The translations under genes were made by a program, and so were the position numbers. Positions 1 through 5,219 of a DNA stretch of 10,199 nucleotides are shown here, one piece after another (positions within the stretch are counted from its first letter, which is position 1; every line of letters starts with the position of its first letter). Source of the DNA: an uncultured Clostridia bacterium (lineage in GTDB: Bacteria > Bacillota > Clostridia > Christensenellales > CAG-917); contig USGA01000012.1 in assembly GCA_900554085.1 (NCBI GenBank), forward strand, positions 1 to 10,199, written 5' to 3'. The notes under the pieces were generated by a model. The model made no database searches and was not told the DNA's origin. It saw only the letters and a list, made by a program, of their open reading frames with translations.

Positions 1-198
1 CGTTTCTCCCTGTGTGACCCGCACCACGGCAACTCCGTCGATTTCTTCCACGGAACAGACGACCGCTTCGCCGATTCCCTCGTCGACAAATTCCGTCCTG
101 CCCTTTTCGTCGCAGGCGACAAGCGCGGGCAAAACCGAGACAAGCAGAACGGCAAACGCGACAACGGCCGTTATTTTCCGCGCACCTGCAATCTTCAT
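1..198 (-). CDS. Putative lipoprotein, N-terminal part only (runs off the left edge)
   Basis: Sixty-six codons are visible, read leftwards from an ATG at 198-196. The start begins with a basic n-region (KIAGARK), followed by a hydrophobic stretch and a lipobox LVAC with the lipidated Cys at residue 29 and Asp at +2. This is a type II signal peptide, so the product should be a membrane-anchored lipoprotein facing outward. The mature part seen so far (CDEKGRTEFVDEGIGEAV...) is acidic and I do not recognise it. The ATG overlaps the stop codon of the upstream ypeB/pepF chimera (ATGA), so the two are probably translationally coupled in one transcript with sleB. The lipobox call is firm; the function is unknown. 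It may belong to whatever normally follows pepF rather than ypeB, if the upstream gene is a rearrangement product. Confidence 0.75.
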   Translation of the reverse strand, partial: MKIAGARKITAVVAFAVLLVSVLPALVACDEKGRTEFVDEGIGEAVVCSVEEIDGVAVVRVTQGET

Positions 199-1055
199 TT
201 TTTGCCCACCGTGCACTTCTCGAACTCGGAAAGCGTGTCGGCAAATTCCTTCATAGCGCGCTCGTACGGTTCGTCCGTCTCGAGGTCGACGTCGGCGAGC
301 CTCAGAATGTCGAGAGGAGGCAGACTGCCGCCTGCAGACAGGAAATCGCGGTATTTGGTGAAATACTTTTCGCCGCCTTTCAGGATATTGTCGGCAATGG
401 TAACGGCCGCGGTAAGCCCCGTGGCGTATTTGTAAACGTAGAAACTCGAGAAGAAATGCGGTATTCGCGCCCACTCGTAACGGATAAGGTCGTTATGCCT
501 GACCGCTCTTCCGTAGTATTTCTTGTTGAGCGCGTAGTACATATCCGACAGCGCTTCGGCGGTAAGAGGCTCGCCGTCGCCCATTTCCTCCGCAAGGCAG
601 CGGGCGTAATCGCCCACCTGCCCGAGGAATTTGTTCGCTTTCATAATGCCTTCCGTGCCGCCCTCGAAGGCGGCGAGGCTTGCGGAAGCGGAAGTCGCCG
701 TCTGCCATACGCCGTACAGCAGGTCGCGTTGCGCCTCCGCCGTCGACGCGGCACGCAGTTTTGCAAGCCTCAGGTCGAGGTCGTTGGCACTGTCGAGCAG
801 GTCGTAATAACTCCTCGAATAGACCGCTTCCATACTGCGTATATAACTCTCCTGCGTAGCGTTGCGCGTCTCGCTGTAGTACAGGGCAACGGACAACGCG
901 GCTATCGCGGAGGCCGACAGCGCAATCACGGTACTCATAAGAGCCGTGCGCACTCTGCGTCTTGTCTTGGCTTTTGCCTGCGCGCTGCGCCCGCTTTCCT
1001 CGGGCTCGCATTCGTGCGTGCACATTGCGGTTTTCTTGTTTTTCTTATCGCTCAT
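195..1055 (-). CDS. ypeB: Chimeric protein: YpeB N-terminal half fused to the C-terminus of oligoendopeptidase F
   Basis: 286 residues. Residues 1-37 are a charged cytoplasmic lead and 38-60 a membrane segment. About 65-165 match the YpeB N-terminal domain, including YSRSYYDLLDSANDLDLRL, the W-containing helix near 117 and FLGQVGDYA near 143-150. From about 161 the sequence is the C-terminus of PepF (peptidase family M3B): LNKKYYG (176-182), YEWARIPHFFSSFYVYKYATG (193-213, split here only for reference) and the terminal AGGS/PLDIL region. YpeB is normally about 450 residues with C-terminal PepSY domains that partner SleB; these are absent. PepF is about 600 residues and its zinc motif HEXXH is absent, so no peptidase activity is expected. 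The start has a good Shine-Dalgarno (GAGGAGG, 6 nt before ATG), 14 nt after sleB. It could be a real fusion, an internal deletion joining two genes, or an assembly join. The reading of both halves is confident; the function is not. Confidence 0.88.
   Translation of the reverse strand: MSDKKNKKTAMCTHECEPEESGRSAQAKAKTRRRVRTALMSTVIALSASAIAALSVALYYSETRNATQESYIRSMEAVYSRSYYDLLDSANDLDLRLAKLRAASTAEAQRDLLYGVWQTATSASASLAAFEGGTEGIMKANKFLGQVGDYARCLAEEMGDGEPLTAEALSDMYYALNKKYYGRAVRHNDLIRYEWARIPHFFSSFYVYKYATGLTAAVTIADNILKGGEKYFTKYRDFLSAGGSLPPLDILRLADVDLETDEPYERAMKEFADTLSEFEKCTVGKK
555..580 (-). other. Fusion junction between YpeB-like and PepF-like sequence
   Basis: The crossover lies near codons 159-167. 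The residues GEPLT (561-575, residues 161-165) are plausible in both parents: YpeB proteins carry a similar GE/QPL motif after the GDY helix, and PepF proteins carry a similar stretch just before LNKKYYG. The exact breakpoint cannot be placed by eye. The reading frame is intact across it and no repeat or insertion-sequence end is visible. Confidence 0.6.
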
Positions 1056-1069
1056 ATTCTTCCTCCTCT

Positions 1070-2011
1070 TCAGCAGAAATTATGGTCGCCTATCCTGAGT
1101 TTGACGGGACGGGACAACATCCAGGCCGACGTCGCGGTGGCGGGATTGTAATAGAACAGACAGCCGTATGTGGGGTCCCAACCGTTCATAGCGTCCTGCG
1201 CCGCCTTGTAAGCCGTATCATTGGGAGAGAGGTTAATCTGTCCGTCGGACACGCAGTCGAATGCGCCCGACTGATACACCACACCCGCTATGGTATTGGG
1301 GAAAGACGAACTCTTCACCCTGTTCAGCACGACTGCCGCGACCGCTACCTGCCCCGTATAGGGCTCGCCTCTCGCTTCGCCGTAAACCACACGCGCAAGC
1401 AGCGCGAGGTCGGACGAAGTGGAACTGCCGCCCGACGAAGCCGAAGACGACAGCGTCATTCCGAGAGCCGCCGCCGTACGGCTGCCGACCACACCGTCGG
1501 CGGTAAGTCCGTTGGCGCGCTGGAATGCTATGACCGCGCTCTCCGTACCCGAACCGAAAATTCCGTCCACCGAGCCGCTGTAGTAACCCCAGTTCTTGAG
1601 TTTCTGCTGCATTTCGCTGACCTTGCTTCCGCTGGAACCGCGTTTGAGCACGGAAGTGGACGAAGACGTGGTTGTCGTGCCGGACGACGAAAGGGTTATT
1701 CCTATCGCCGCCGCAGTGGCGTTGCCGACGATGCCGTCGGCGGTAAGCCCGTTGTTTCTCTGGAACTTTATCACCGCGCTTCTGGTGCCGGAACCGAAAA
1801 TTCCGTCCACCGAACCGCTGTAGTAGCCCCAGTTCTTGAGCCTTTGCTGAATTTCCCTGACCTGCGCGCCGCTGGACCCCTGTTGCAACGAAGCCGCTTC
1901 GGCGGCGTTTTCGTCCGCAAACGTGACGGTCAGCGCGAGCGCGACCGTGGTGATAACGAACACGGCAAGCATAAAAATCAGTATCGTTTTTCGCGTGAAA
2001 ATCGCTTGCAT
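1070..2011 (-). CDS. sleB: Spore cortex-lytic enzyme SleB
   Basis: SleB is a lytic transglycosylase that attacks muramic-lactam peptidoglycan of the spore cortex during germination; it is placed at the forespore inner membrane. Counted from ATG 2011 the protein has 313 residues. An N-terminal signal or anchor covers about 8-32. Two PG_binding_1 domains follow (about 42-104 and 122-184), then a Ser/Thr-rich linker, then a Hydrolase_2 catalytic domain (about 203-313) with the SleB signature YGEARGEPY, whose first Glu is the expected catalytic residue, and the usual IGDH ending. Family members commonly have one peptidoglycan-binding domain; here there are two near-identical ones. Start choice: an in-frame GTG at 2017 is also open, but it lies inside the Shine-Dalgarno GAGGTGAG that serves ATG 2011. 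The next gene is the YpeB-like chimera, the classic sleB-ypeB order. Confidence 0.93.
   Translation of the reverse strand: MQAIFTRKTILIFMLAVFVITTVALALTVTFADENAAEAASLQQGSSGAQVREIQQRLKNWGYYSGSVDGIFGSGTRSAVIKFQRNNGLTADGIVGNATAAAIGITLSSSGTTTTSSSTSVLKRGSSGSKVSEMQQKLKNWGYYSGSVDGIFGSGTESAVIAFQRANGLTADGVVGSRTAAALGMTLSSSASSGGSSTSSDLALLARVVYGEARGEPYTGQVAVAAVVLNRVKSSSFPNTIAGVVYQSGAFDCVSDGQINLSPNDTAYKAAQDAMNGWDPTYGCLFYYNPATATSAWMLSRPVKLRIGDHNFC
1460..1648 (-). repeat. Tandem peptidoglycan-binding unit 2 of sleB
   Basis: Second copy, 240 nt from the first and nearest the catalytic domain. Differences from copy 1 are few, such as R/E and NNG/ANG around the FQR motif. A Ser/Thr/Gly-rich linker separates the copies and another follows before the hydrolase domain. 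Confidence 0.85.
1700..1888 (-). repeat. Tandem peptidoglycan-binding unit 1 of sleB
   Basis: This first PG_binding_1 repeat aligns with the second copy at a fixed 240-nt (80-residue) offset. It contains KNWGYYSGSVDGIFGSGT and GLTADG(I/V)VG, which are shared with copy 2. DNA identity is also visibly high, for example CCGAAAATTCCGTCCACCGA on the plus strand in both copies, which points to a fairly recent or homogenised internal duplication. Confidence 0.85.
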
Positions 2012-2050
2012 ACTCACCTCACGGGCATAGTGTGTTTCTCCGTTGCGTTT

Positions 2051-2079
2051 TTATTCGGAGACGCGTGACGGGTATATTC
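2051..2079 (-). promoter_or_regulatory. Weak sigma-G-like promoter candidate for sleB
   Basis: On the minus strand GAATA (2079-2075) fits the forespore sigma-G -35 pattern GnATR. Seventeen nt later comes CGAATAA (2057-2051), which fits the -10 pattern CATnnTA poorly. It would give a leader of about 30-35 nt ahead of the sleB Shine-Dalgarno and start. Family knowledge (sleB is forespore-expressed in Bacillus) makes the location sensible; the -10 match is weak. Confidence 0.2.
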
Positions 2080-2101
2080 CGCGGCCTTTCGGGCAACAAT
2101 C
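2072..2101 (+). promoter_or_regulatory. Sigma-F-type promoter candidate for spoIIR
   Basis: GTATA (2072-2076) matches the sigma-F -35 pattern GywTA. After 15 nt, GGCAACAATC (2092-2101) matches GGnnAnAnTw at every fixed position except the last. spoIIR is sigma-F dependent in Bacillus, so the match makes biological sense. It predicts transcription starting at about 2107-2108, on the GTG start itself. It lies on the opposite strand to, and partly overlaps, the sleB promoter candidate. Confidence 0.45.
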
Positions 2102-2106
2102 GGCGT

Positions 2107-2658
2107 GTGAAAAAGACTGCGATTCTGTTATCCGTATTTCTCGTGCTCGCAGCGGCGGCAACCCTCGTCGCCTGCGACTTCCTTTCCCAAAATCTCTTCC
2201 CCGAAAGCAGCGACGTCTACGACGAAGTGCTGAGGATACATATCCGCGCAAACAGCAACGGCGAAGCGGACCAGACCGTCAAACTCGCCGTCCGCGACGC
2301 GCTGACGGGATATCTCACCGAAGCCCTCGCAAACTGTCGCACCAAAGCGGACGCGGAGGAAGTTCTGCACGCCTCGCGCGAAGAAATGGACGGAATCGCC
2401 GAGAGCGTTCTCGCCGAAAACGGTTTCGGTTACGGCGCGCGGGTGGTATTCTCCCACGAACACTTTCCCGAAAAGACTTACGGCGATTACACATTCCCCG
2501 AAGGCGAATACGACGCTATGCTCGTACTTCTCGGAGAAGGCGCGGGAGACAACTGGTGGTGCGTTGCATTCCCCCCGCTGTGCTTCGTGCCCGGCGACGG
2601 TGAAAACGTAGTCTACAAATCCTGGGTCAAGGAAAAACTGGACGAAATATTCGGCTGA
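2107..2658 (+). CDS. spoIIR: Stage II sporulation protein R (SpoIIR)
   Basis: SpoIIR is the forespore-made signalling protein that is exported to the intermembrane space and triggers SpoIIGA to process pro-sigma-E in the mother cell. The diagnostic family blocks are present: RIHIRANSNGEADQ with KLAVRDAL after the signal region, then GDYTFPEGEYDA and GEGAGDNWWCVAFPPLCF near the end. From GTG 2107 it has 183 residues with a hydrophobic stretch and a lipobox LVAC (Cys 23, Asp +2). That start has no Shine-Dalgarno; an in-frame GTG at 2065 has a GGAG 4 nt upstream and would add 14 residues. I prefer 2107 because it gives a compact signal peptide (KKTAILL...) and follows the sigma-F-like promoter. 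The identity is secure; the start is not. Confidence 0.92.
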   Translation: MKKTAILLSVFLVLAAAATLVACDFLSQNLFPESSDVYDEVLRIHIRANSNGEADQTVKLAVRDALTGYLTEALANCRTKADAEEVLHASREEMDGIAESVLAENGFGYGARVVFSHEHFPEKTYGDYTFPEGEYDAMLVLLGEGAGDNWWCVAFPPLCFVPGDGENVVYKSWVKEKLDEIFG

Positions 2659-2804
2659 GCGCGTGCGAATTGCGCGCCCGCTTCCGCGGGTGAGCCCGGG
2701 ACCCCCCCCTAATCTTGCCGCCGCGAAAGGTTCGGCGCAGAACGGCGTATAGCGCGGGAAAGGGCGCACATACTACATAAAACGCGACAAGGAAAGGAGG
2801 CGTT
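2659..2804. other. Spacer after spoIIR: weak hairpins and an 8-C run
   Basis: The spacer holds a small CCCGC-TTCC-GCGGG hairpin near 2678-2691 with no T tract after it, then a run of eight C at 2702-2709, then the promoter candidate for the next gene. I see no convincing intrinsic terminator for spoIIR, so some read-through into the next gene is possible. Confidence 0.5.
2747..2775 (+). promoter_or_regulatory. Sigma-G-type (forespore) promoter candidate
   Basis: GTATA (2747-2751) fits GnATR exactly, and CATACTA (2769-2775) fits the -10 pattern CATnnTA exactly, with a 17-nt spacer. Transcription would begin near 2782, leaving a short leader that contains the strong GGAAAGGAGG Shine-Dalgarno (2791-2800). 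No comparably good sigma-A promoter is seen here. Confidence 0.5.
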
Positions 2805-3221
2805 ATGAAAATCTACAGAGAAATGGTGCGCAGCACTTCTATGGGAATCCGCGCAATCGACAACGTGATGCGTTATGTCGAAAACGACGCGCTCGGCGAA
2901 ACTATGAAGGAGCAGAAAAAAGCCCTCGAGGAATATTGCTCCCAGGCGAAATCGGAACTCAGCGAAAAAGAAGTGTCCGAAGCCGAAGGAAGCAAATTTT
3001 CGCAGACTATGATAAAGGCGAGTTCGGCCATTTCCGCTATGGTAAACAGCGACAGTTCGCACTTGTCGCGTATGCTCATAGAAGGCTACGAAATGGGCAT
3101 AGTCAGTCTGCAGAAGTGCATAAACGAAATGCAGAACAAACAGAAGGAAGTCCCCGCCGCGGCCAAAGAACTCATAAAGTTCTACGACAAGAGTATCAAG
3201 ACGCTCAGGACTTATCTGTGA
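2805..3221 (+). CDS. Conserved small all-helical protein, possibly ferritin-like four-helix bundle; candidate spore protein
   Basis: The protein has 138 residues, with no signal peptide, membrane segment or cysteine pair motif. It is charged and almost free of Pro and Gly apart from the start and one PAAAKEL turn, so it should fold as several long helices: about 1-28 (MG.RAIDNVM), 32-60, 66-105 (SSHLSRMLIEGYEMGI) and 107-138 ending in KSIKTLRTYL. The pattern resembles a family of clostridial hypothetical proteins beginning with YEDM...MG.KAID and ending with a KSVEKLKKYL-like tail, which I recall only as uncharacterised and ferritin-like in outline. No clear di-iron Glu/His set is visible. 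The start is fixed by a strong GGAGG 4 nt upstream. Its forespore-type promoter and place beside spoIIR and sleB suggest a role in the spore; this is inference. Confidence 0.85.
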   Translation: MKIYREMVRSTSMGIRAIDNVMRYVENDALGETMKEQKKALEEYCSQAKSELSEKEVSEAEGSKFSQTMIKASSAISAMVNSDSSHLSRMLIEGYEMGIVSLQKCINEMQNKQKEVPAAAKELIKFYDKSIKTLRTYL

Positions 3222-3238
3222 CGGAACGCTTTTTCACG

Positions 3239-3280
3239 ACGGCCGCGGCGCAGCATTTTGCCCGCGGCTGTTGTCATTTT
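3239..3280 (+). terminator. Probable intrinsic terminator after the helical protein
   Basis: ACGGCCGCGG (3239-3248) pairs with CCGCGGCTGT (3262-3271) over 10 bp with one G-U, closing a 13-nt loop. The tract after it (TGTCATTTT, 3272-3280) is only partly T-rich. The 3' end overlaps the -35 box of the mrnC promoter. Confidence 0.5.
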
Positions 3281-3299
3281 CGGCGCGTTGTGGTATATT
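3271..3299 (+). promoter_or_regulatory. Sigma-A promoter of the mrnC-rlmB-sigH operon
   Basis: TTGTCA (3271-3276), a 17-nt spacer and TATATT (3294-3299), with an extended -10 TG at 3291-3292. The expected transcription start is 3306, the A of the mrnC ATG, so the transcript would be leaderless. Confidence 0.7.
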
Positions 3300-3305
3300 C
3301 GGGCT

Positions 3306-3731
3306 ATGAAAAAGCCGCACGCGGAATTCTCTTTGCACTCCCCCATCACCAAGGCGGAAGCCGCCGCAATGCACCCTATGGCGCTGGCTTTCGTGGGCGA
3401 CGCCGTCCACACTCTTTTCGTGCGCACTCTCGTCACCGAAGAACACGGAGCGGCGCACACGGGAGAACTGCACCGACTGACCACGGGCGCGGTTGCCGCG
3501 GTGGCACAGGCGGCGGCCAGCGACAGAATAGCCCCTCTTTTCGACGAAACGGAAGCGGATATTTTCAGGCGTGCGCGCAACTGTCGCATACAGACTTCGG
3601 CAAAACACGCCGAACCCGCGGAATACCGCCGCGCGAGCGGACTGGAAGCGGTGTTCGGTTTTCTTTATCTCACGGGACAGACCGAAAGACTTAACGGCTT
3701 TCTGTCGATGACCGCCGAGGAGGACAAATGA
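3306..3731 (+). CDS. mrnC: Mini-ribonuclease III (Mini-III), 23S rRNA maturation
   Basis: Mini-III is a homodimeric RNase III-like enzyme lacking the dsRNA-binding domain; in Bacillus it trims both ends of 23S rRNA within the assembling 50S subunit. The product has 141 residues, normal for the family. Visible motifs are P24-ALAFVGDAVH (Asp 32 as the expected catalytic acid), the RRARNC helix near 88-93 (family RGRNAK), SAKHA and GLEAVFGFLYL (112-122, Glu 114 expected to bind metal). The frame is open farther upstream, but the conserved fold begins after this ATG and a promoter sits immediately before it. There is no Shine-Dalgarno. The stop overlaps the rlmB start (ATGA). The order mrnC-rlmB-sigH follows Bacillus, where cysS precedes it; here cysS is not adjacent. 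Confidence 0.92.
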   Translation: MKKPHAEFSLHSPITKAEAAAMHPMALAFVGDAVHTLFVRTLVTEEHGAAHTGELHRLTTGAVAAVAQAAASDRIAPLFDETEADIFRRARNCRIQTSAKHAEPAEYRRASGLEAVFGFLYLTGQTERLNGFLSMTAEEDK

Positions 3732-4450
3732 TAATTTACGGCAAAAACCCGGTGCGCGAAGCCGTCCGCGCGGGAAAGACAATCGACAAACTTTTCGTAG
3801 CGGGCGAAGAGCGCGACCCCTCTCTCTCGCAGATTATCTCCGCCGCAAAAGAGGCGGGGGCGACCGTAGTTTCTTCCGACAGGAGAGCGCTCGACAAACT
3901 CGCCGAGGGAGGCAATCATCAGGGCATTGCGGCGCAGGTGACCGATTTCGTGTACTCTTCCCTCGACGACATTTTCGCCGAAGCCGAAGCGCGCGGGCAA
4001 AAGATGCTGGTCGTACTGCTCGACGGGATAACCGACCCGCATAACCTCGGCGCGATAATCAGGAGCGCGGAGTGCCTCGGCGCGCACGGCGTGGTCATTC
4101 CGAAGCACAGAAGTGTGAGCGTAAACGATACCGCCGTCAAGGCGGCAAGCGGCGCAACCGCATATATGAAAGTGGCGAAAGTCACCAACATAAACGATGC
4201 GATAAGAGAATTGAAAGAGCGCAACGTGTGGGTTTATGCGTGCGATTTCGGCGGTCAACCCCCGTTTTGCGCCGATTTCAAGGACAACACCGCACTTGTC
4301 GTCGGAAGTGAGGGCAAGGGGGTGAAAAGGCTGACAAGGGAACTTTGCGACGGAGTCGTCACCATTCCCGAGTGCGGCAAAATCAACAGCCTCAACGCTT
4401 CGGTAGCGGCGGGAATTATGCTCTACGAGGCAGCAAAACAGAGAATATGA
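3728..4450 (+). CDS. rlmB: 23S rRNA (guanosine-2'-O)-methyltransferase RlmB (SpoU/TrmH family)
   Basis: The enzyme uses S-adenosylmethionine to methylate the 2'-O of a conserved guanosine (G2251 in E. coli numbering) in the 23S rRNA P loop. The 240 residues include an N-terminal L30e-like substrate-binding domain (about 1-80, beginning IIYGKNPVREAV and containing NHQGIAA) and a knotted SPOUT domain. SPOUT motif 1 is DGITDPHNLGAIIRSAE (99-115, Asn 107 and Arg 113 region), motif 2 is VVGSEGKGVKRL (191-202) and motif 3 is IPECGKINSLNASVAAGI (213-230). The length is typical. The start overlaps the mrnC stop by 4 nt and has GAGGAGG 4 nt upstream, within mrnC. The stop overlaps the sigH start by 4 nt. 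Confidence 0.95.
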   Translation: MIIYGKNPVREAVRAGKTIDKLFVAGEERDPSLSQIISAAKEAGATVVSSDRRALDKLAEGGNHQGIAAQVTDFVYSSLDDIFAEAEARGQKMLVVLLDGITDPHNLGAIIRSAECLGAHGVVIPKHRSVSVNDTAVKAASGATAYMKVAKVTNINDAIRELKERNVWVYACDFGGQPPFCADFKDNTALVVGSEGKGVKRLTRELCDGVVTIPECGKINSLNASVAAGIMLYEAAKQRI

Positions 4451-5049
4451 TTTACGGCAACGAGGTCGATGACAGAACGCTCGCCGCAATGGCGCAGGCG
4501 GGCGACAGACTGGCGGAGAGCGCGCTGGTGAAGAGATATTCCCCGCTCGCCGAGGGACTGTCGCGCGGTTATTTTCTGGCGGGCGGCGACGCAGACGACC
4601 TCAAACAAATCGCAATGATTGCCCTGCTCGAGGCGGTACGTTCTTACGACGCGGGGCGCGGCGCGGAGTTCTCCACCTATGCTTCCGTATGCGTCCGCAG
4701 TCGTCTGCTGGACGCAGTCCGCGCGGCGGGCGCGCTGAAAAATTCGGTGCTCAACGACAGCATTCGCCTGGAAGCAGACGGGGAAGACAATTTGCTCGAC
4801 ATCGCCTCCGACGAACTTTCGCCCGAACAACAGTACATCGAAAAGGAAGCCGAACAGGCGTTTTTCGACGCGCTGGGCGCGGCGCTCGGAGAGCGCGACC
4901 GCGAAGTGTTGCGGCTTTATCTTGCAAGCGTACCCTACAAGGAAATTTCCGAAAAACTGGGTATGTCCGCAAAGCAGGTGGACAATACCCTCTACCACGC
5001 CAAAAAGAAACTCGCCAGAATTATCGGCGCCCTCAAAAAAACCGATTGA
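4447..5049 (+). CDS. sigH: RNA polymerase sporulation sigma factor SigH (Spo0H)
   Basis: SigH is an alternative sigma-70-type factor for early-stationary and sporulation genes. The 200 residues contain region 2 (about 24-92: KRYSPLAEGLSRGYF, DADDLKQIAMIALLEAVRSYD, FSTYASVCVRSRLLDAVR) and region 4 (about 136-195) with a helix-turn-helix (VPYKEISEKLGMSAKQVDNTLYHAKKKL, roughly 162-189, cited in parts). The block between (LKNSVLNDSIRL...DELSPEQQY) is the SigH-type linker. The ATG overlaps the rlmB stop (ATGA). The location after mrnC-rlmB supports SigH rather than SigE, SigF or SigG. The usual Bacillus neighbour yacP (rae1) is missing between rlmB and sigH. The frame is open far upstream inside rlmB, but that is a shadow. 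Confidence 0.88.
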   Translation: MIYGNEVDDRTLAAMAQAGDRLAESALVKRYSPLAEGLSRGYFLAGGDADDLKQIAMIALLEAVRSYDAGRGAEFSTYASVCVRSRLLDAVRAAGALKNSVLNDSIRLEADGEDNLLDIASDELSPEQQYIEKEAEQAFFDALGAALGERDREVLRLYLASVPYKEISEKLGMSAKQVDNTLYHAKKKLARIIGALKKTD

Positions 5050-5124
5050 ACCGTTTCAAGCCGCGCGCGGAAGCGTAAAAACCGTACGCGGACCGCACCC
5101 TAAAGGGAATTTCGGCGAAAACGC

Positions 5125-5153
5125 TTTACATTTAACTATTATTATTATATCAT
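5125..5153 (+). promoter_or_regulatory. Sigma-A promoter of the rpsF-ssb-rpsR operon
   Basis: TTTACA (5125-5130), a 17-nt very A/T-rich spacer and TATCAT (5148-5153), giving a start near 5160. The AT-rich island stands out against GC-rich surroundings. Nothing else gene-like is seen between the sigH stop and this promoter (5050-5124). Confidence 0.6.
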
Positions 5154-5157
5154 TATC

Positions 5158-5214
5158 GAGCGCCGCCGAGGCGCGTTATCCTTCCCCGCAAGGGGCATAA
5201 AGTCCAAAAGGAGG
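5158..5214 (+). promoter_or_regulatory. Structured 5' leader of rpsF, possible S6:S18 autoregulatory RNA
   Basis: Two hairpins lie between promoter and gene. The first is GCGCC (5160-5164) with GGCGC (5170-5174). The second is CCCC-GCAA-GGGG (5184-5195) with a GNRA tetraloop, extended below an asymmetric internal loop by TTAT (5176-5179) with ATAA (5197-5200). Leaders of rpsF-rpsR operons in many bacteria bind the S6:S18 pair and mimic its 16S rRNA site; whether this one does cannot be decided by eye. The Shine-Dalgarno AAAAGGAGG (5206-5214) follows. Confidence 0.4.
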
Positions 5215-5219
5215 TCAGA

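Noticed and set aside
195..1055. Calling this gene a functional M3 peptidase or a normal YpeB
   Set aside because: The zinc-binding HEXXH motif is absent, as are the YpeB PepSY domains. Only one part of each parent is present.
962..2068. Long plus-strand open frame opposite sleB (over 360 codons)
   Set aside because: It is Arg/His-rich with no domain pattern, and fully antisense to a gene with clear SleB motifs. GC-rich coding sequence often leaves such antisense frames open.
2659..2700. GC-rich hairpins after spoIIR as a terminator
   Set aside because: The stems are short and a C run, not a T tract, follows.
5061..5090. Hairpin GCGTA/TACGC and palindrome CCGCGCGCGG after sigH as a terminator
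   Set aside because: Short stem, no T tract; likely chance in GC-rich DNA.
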